From Leucaena leucocephala (lineage: Eukaryota; Streptophyta; Magnoliopsida; Fabales; Fabaceae), in NCBI GenBank assembly GCA_037074615.1, contig CM073560.1, positions 2,487,501 through 2,551,500 of the forward strand: a stretch of 64,000 nt of DNA, given 5' to 3'. Under the pieces are notes generated by a model that saw nothing but the letters and a program-made list of their open reading frames with translations, was not told where the DNA came from and searched no databases. Each line of letters opens with the position of its first letter. Position 1 is the stretch's first letter. Below, one piece after another: positions 61,343 to 64,000 of this stretch. A program made the translations under genes and the position numbers.

Positions 61343-61367
61343 GCGTGTTCGATCCACGCTCACCGCA
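61295..61367 (+). tRNA. tRNA-Phe (GAA), nuclear
   Basis: 73 nt forming a complete cloverleaf. The acceptor strand GCGGGGA pairs with TCACCGC apart from one mismatch. There is a D-loop with AGCTCAGTTGGGAGAGC, the anticodon loop CTGAAGA with GAA at 61328-61330, and a T-arm GCGTG-TTCGATC-CACGC. The discriminator base is A and there is no encoded CCA or intron, as expected for a plant nuclear gene. Box A (TAGCTCAGTTGG) and box B (GTTCGATCC) are intact. A short TTTT at about 61377 could act as the Pol III stop. Confidence 0.96.
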
Positions 61368-61587
61368 TTTATATTACTTTTCCAGATTTTAGATATTGAA
61401 TTTCCCTTTCTCACCAAAACTAAATCCCTCCCTGAACTTTCATTCCCAAAACGTTCGATTTTTGCTTTATTCTTCACAAATCCGAATCGTCCTTCCTCGA
61501 ATCTTCACTCCCCGATCTCCGTTCGTTCTTGCAGTTTCATCCTTGCAAGATTTGTAATTTTCTCTTCTCGACTTCTCCATAAAGGTC

Positions 61588-61917
61588 ATGGCTTCCAGAG
61601 GAGCGAACATGTTGCATTCAAGGGCCAATAGGATAAAGACGAAGTTACAGTCGGCACCGGAAGCCACAGTTTTGGAGGTAGAAGACGTGTCGTACCAGCA
61701 TGCGGGTCATGCGGCCATGAAAGGAACCTCCGGCCAGGAGAGTCACTTCAACCTGAAGATCGTCTCGCCCAAATTCGACGGCCAGAGTCTCATGAAACGG
61801 CGCCGTATGGTCTACGACTTGCTCGCTGATGAGCTTCAATCTGGATTGCACGCCCTCTCTATTGTCGCCAAAACGCCTCAGGAAACCTCTGCCAGAGCCC
61901 GATGGTGCTGTAGCTGA
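61588..61917 (+). CDS. BolA-domain protein
   Basis: BolA proteins work with monothiol glutaredoxins in iron-sulfur cluster handling. The 109-aa frame has the BolA signature at about residues 30-95: VEDVSYQHAGHAAMKG, then HFNLKIVSPKFDGQSLMKR and RMVYDLLADELQSGLHALS. The conserved histidines in SYQHAGHA and the RxxVY motif are present; the usual KRHR is KRRR here. It is intronless. The last residues (TSARARWCCS) do not resemble the usual ends of the family, and another reading frame over the same bases looks like part of a different protein (61868-62021). The gene may be functional with an altered tail, or a retrocopy. It lies 220 bp from tRNA-Phe. Confidence 0.7.
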   Translation: MASRGANMLHSRANRIKTKLQSAPEATVLEVEDVSYQHAGHAAMKGTSGQESHFNLKIVSPKFDGQSLMKRRRMVYDLLADELQSGLHALSIVAKTPQETSARARWCCS

Positions 61918-62021
61918 GGGTGACAGACTCTCCATTCCCGTCGCGAGATACTGACGAGGACCACCAGGCGGCGGAAGAGTTCATAAAGAAGTTTTATAAG
62001 GAGTTGAAGAACCAGACTTAA
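61868..62021 (+). pseudogene. Possible DUF761-like C-terminal fragment overlapping the BolA 3' end
   Basis: Out of frame with BolA, 61868 onward reads PKRLRKPLPEPDGAVAEGD, and after a shift near 61944 RDTDEDHQAAEEFIKKFYKE up to a stop at 62019-62021. The DEDxxAAEEFIKKFYKEL pattern resembles the C-terminal motif of plant DUF761 proteins. The assignment rests on pattern memory only. Confidence 0.35.
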
Positions 62022-62989
62022 ATCTCCATCGTCCCTTAGCTTCTTACTCCATGTTATTTATCTTGTCACCCAGTACAAAATTTTGAAGTTCCAGCCAGTC
62101 ACGATACGGTTTGGGGGGAGAGAGAGAGGTGTCGGAGAGGAGAGAGAAATAGGCAGTGGGACGTATAAACTACAAGTTAACGGACGTTTCAAAACATTCA
62201 ACGAAGGTGGGGTTCTGCCCCCTTTTTAAATGTTTGTGTATATTTTTTGTATCAGCAAAACTTAAAACAAAAATATCCTTCCTTCTCTCTTCTTTCAACG
62301 CTTTTCTCTCTCTCTCTTCCTTCTTCTTCTTCTCTCCTCCGTCCACGCTGATGTCACCATCATCAGCCCTCCCCCACGCCACCATCTCCTCCTTCATCCA
62401 TTCTTCATTCAGTCACTGTACACATGCTCCCTCCCATGGTCATCATCATCAGTGCGCATCATGGCACCCATCCCCACCTCACCACCAGCGCGCGTACACA
62501 TCCATTCATTCACCCCTTTAGAGCGCGTCGTCATCATCATCCCCCTATCCTCCACTCACTACCAGCGATGACACGAGACGAATAGCATAGAACCAGTGAT
62601 ATTCGGAGTTTAGGGCACGGGATACTATAATATTTTTATAATTTATAATTAATTATAAAATAATTATCAAACAATTTTAAAAATACACTCTTTTTCTTAA
62701 TCTTAATCTCAATCCTAATCTCATTCTATTAAATTTTAATACGGTATACCAAACGTTGACCTATGTGCCATCAGCCCATCATCAATGCAACACCCAACGT
62801 TCCGTTTTCTTCCCTTCTTTCAATTTAGATGAACTATTTTGCTTTTTTATTAATATATATACACGTTGATGTGACAATAAGAGTTGAGCTAAAATCTTTC
62901 ATCTAAACAATTTTCTCATACTTTTAAATTTATTTTTGTGGCCGAACTATTTTAAATATAATATTTTAATAAATATTTTCTCTCACACT
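62022..62989. other. Low-complexity spacer
   Basis: GA-rich (62115-62150) and CT-rich (62290-62340) stretches followed by CATCAT/CACC-rich sequence to 62560. Long open frames here are products of skewed composition. No gene supported. Confidence 0.4.
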
Positions 62990-63180
62990 TGACCTCATCA
63001 ACAATTTTTCTCTTGTAACGACAGTTCATCGCACGTTTATATAAAAAAAGAGGAACGTTTATATAGCTCTGGCCTTTAAGGTCTTCATAAGCGAACATTT
63101 TCTCCTGAAAAATGAAGCCTGATGGGACTAACTCCATCTCCATCGTCTTAGAAATACACTTGAAGCCAAGAAAGTTCTTT
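62990..63180 (-). pseudogene. F-box N-terminal fragment
   Basis: The minus strand reads SGFIFQEKMFAYEDLKGQSY and INVPL, similar to SGFIFQEKFIRSNEDIKDIS and MNITPL of the intact F-box gene at 52352-53578. Upstream bases near 63170 (TCTCGTCTTTCAGTGAAAGA) correspond to its LSRVPVKN region in another frame. Downstream homology is lost. A third member of the local F-box family, dead. Confidence 0.65.
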
Positions 63181-63284
63181 CACTGAAAGACGAGATAAAA
63201 AATAAAAAAGAAAAAAATATCACAATCAAGGGCTCCACAAATGAGATAACCAAAAAACAATAAATGTTAGCCACATACAATAAG

Positions 63285-64000
63285 GCCTAGGGGTGTTCAT
63301 AAAGCCCGCGGCCCGGTATACCCACCCGAGCCCGCGAAAAAATAGCCCTGCCCAACCCGATAAATATAGGGCAGGGCTGGGTATCGGGCTGCAAAATGCA
63401 GCCCATATTTTTTTCGGGCTGGGCACCGGGCAGGGGGTTGCCCTGCCCTGCCCATGATCACCCCTTTGTTTTATTTTTTTTATTTTCTCCATAGATGCTA
63501 CACTTAGAAGGGAGAATATGATAGTTACTAGTGACTAAAGGGTCATTTTAGAAATATAAGTAGTTAAATACGTAAGTTACATCTTTTAATATTTATAACT
63601 ATATTAATTTTTTTAACTTTATTAATCATAATATGATTATATTATAAATTATAATTATTTATTTTACTTTTTTAGATACTCCATCCTTGTCAACATTTGA
63701 GAAATTGATGTAAAGTTGTAATTATAAACTACTTAGACTTCAAAATTTTTTTATAGGCAATGAATTTTAAGGCTTTAATTATTATTTTTTTGTTACCTTA
63801 TTTTTAGTGGATTATAGATATTATTTAACTCTTGAAGACATATGAATATGATATTATTTTAGAAGTTTATAATTGCAGATTTTTTCCACAACATGAGCAT
63901 GACATCACAATTTGGGCATGCCCAACCCGCCCATACCCAGCCCAAAATAGTTAGGGCTTTTACTGGGCAGGGCCGGGTATCGGGCTGCAAAATACAGTCC
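63285..64000. mobile_element. GC-rich end of a probable DNA transposon, cut by the window edge
   Basis: After CTAGGGGTGTTCATAAAGCC at about 63287 comes GC-rich DNA full of GGGC/GCCC words, an AT-rich interior, then GC-rich DNA again from 63918. The word GGTATCGGGCTGCAAAAT occurs at about 63380 and 63977 as a direct repeat. Compositional islands at the ends and an AGGGGTGTTCA-type terminus are common in non-autonomous hAT-like plant elements. The far end is outside the window. Confidence 0.45.

Noticed and set aside
62156..62521. Open frames on both strands near 62200-62520
   Set aside because: Low-complexity CT and CAT repeats; composition alone explains them.
63226..63492. 88-codon minus-strand frame rich in proline and glycine
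   Set aside because: It is the GC-rich end of the putative DNA transposon.
1..64000. CRISPR array, bacterial operon or organellar insert
   Set aside because: No regular direct repeats with unique spacers, no polycistronic gene packing, and no plastid or mitochondrial gene sequence seen; the tRNA-Phe is of nuclear type.

Overview
This window is nuclear DNA from a flowering plant, almost certainly a eudicot. Genes are widely spaced, split by GT-AG introns and set in very AT-rich intergenic DNA. The proteins are plant orthologues: RHL1, STIPL1, succinyl-CoA ligase alpha, STT3B, a plant LysM protein and a RING-H2 E3 ligase. There are also Rf-like PPR copies, a chromovirus-type LTR retrotransposon, tRNA-derived SINEs and a nuclear tRNA-Phe. 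I cannot name the species. No bacterial, organellar or CRISPR content is visible.

Layout, left to right. 255-5713 (-): RHL1, a topoisomerase VI accessory protein, in ten exons that splice into one open frame. 6045-20560: a block of duplicated Restorer-of-fertility-like PPR sequence with three copies (6045-7657, 11830-12240, 17392-19081), all broken. The intact splicing-factor gene STIPL1 (12982-15579) lies between the N-terminal stub of the second copy and DNA resembling the 3' flank of the other two. 21401-26624: a 5224-bp Ty3/gypsy element with 409-bp LTRs and a CAATC target-site duplication; its gag-pol is riddled with stops although its LTRs are nearly identical. 27028-31547 (+): mitochondrial succinyl-CoA ligase alpha in seven exons. 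33141-36951 (+): the oligosaccharyltransferase catalytic subunit STT3B in six exons. 38428-40950 (-): a LysM-domain protein in three exons. 47790-48938 (-): a RING-H2 E3 ligase. 52130-53578 (-): an F-box gene plus a truncated relative, with a tandemly duplicated upstream leader (54071-55013). 57729-58427: a long foldback element. 59199-59833 (+): a small two-exon gene of unknown function. 61295-61367 (+): tRNA-Phe(GAA). 61588-61917 (+): an intronless BolA-domain gene. 62990-63180 (-): another F-box relic. From 63285 to the window edge: a GC-rich terminal region of a probable DNA transposon.

Most intact genes are housekeeping genes and do not form one pathway: DNA topology and endoreduplication (RHL1), spliceosome turnover (STIPL1), TCA cycle (SCS alpha), ER N-glycosylation (STT3B) and ubiquitin tagging (RING, F-box). 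The succinyl-CoA ligase, LysM and RING genes lie in an order that, from memory, resembles a segment of Arabidopsis chromosome 5, so this part looks like conserved synteny. The dynamic parts are the PPR block, the F-box locus and the transposons (three SINEs, three copies of one CT-tract MITE family, the LTR element, the foldback and the GC-rich element).

Exon boundaries were worked out by hand from splice signals and reading-frame continuity. They are firm for RHL1, SCS alpha, STT3B and LysM. UTR introns and promoters are only suggested.
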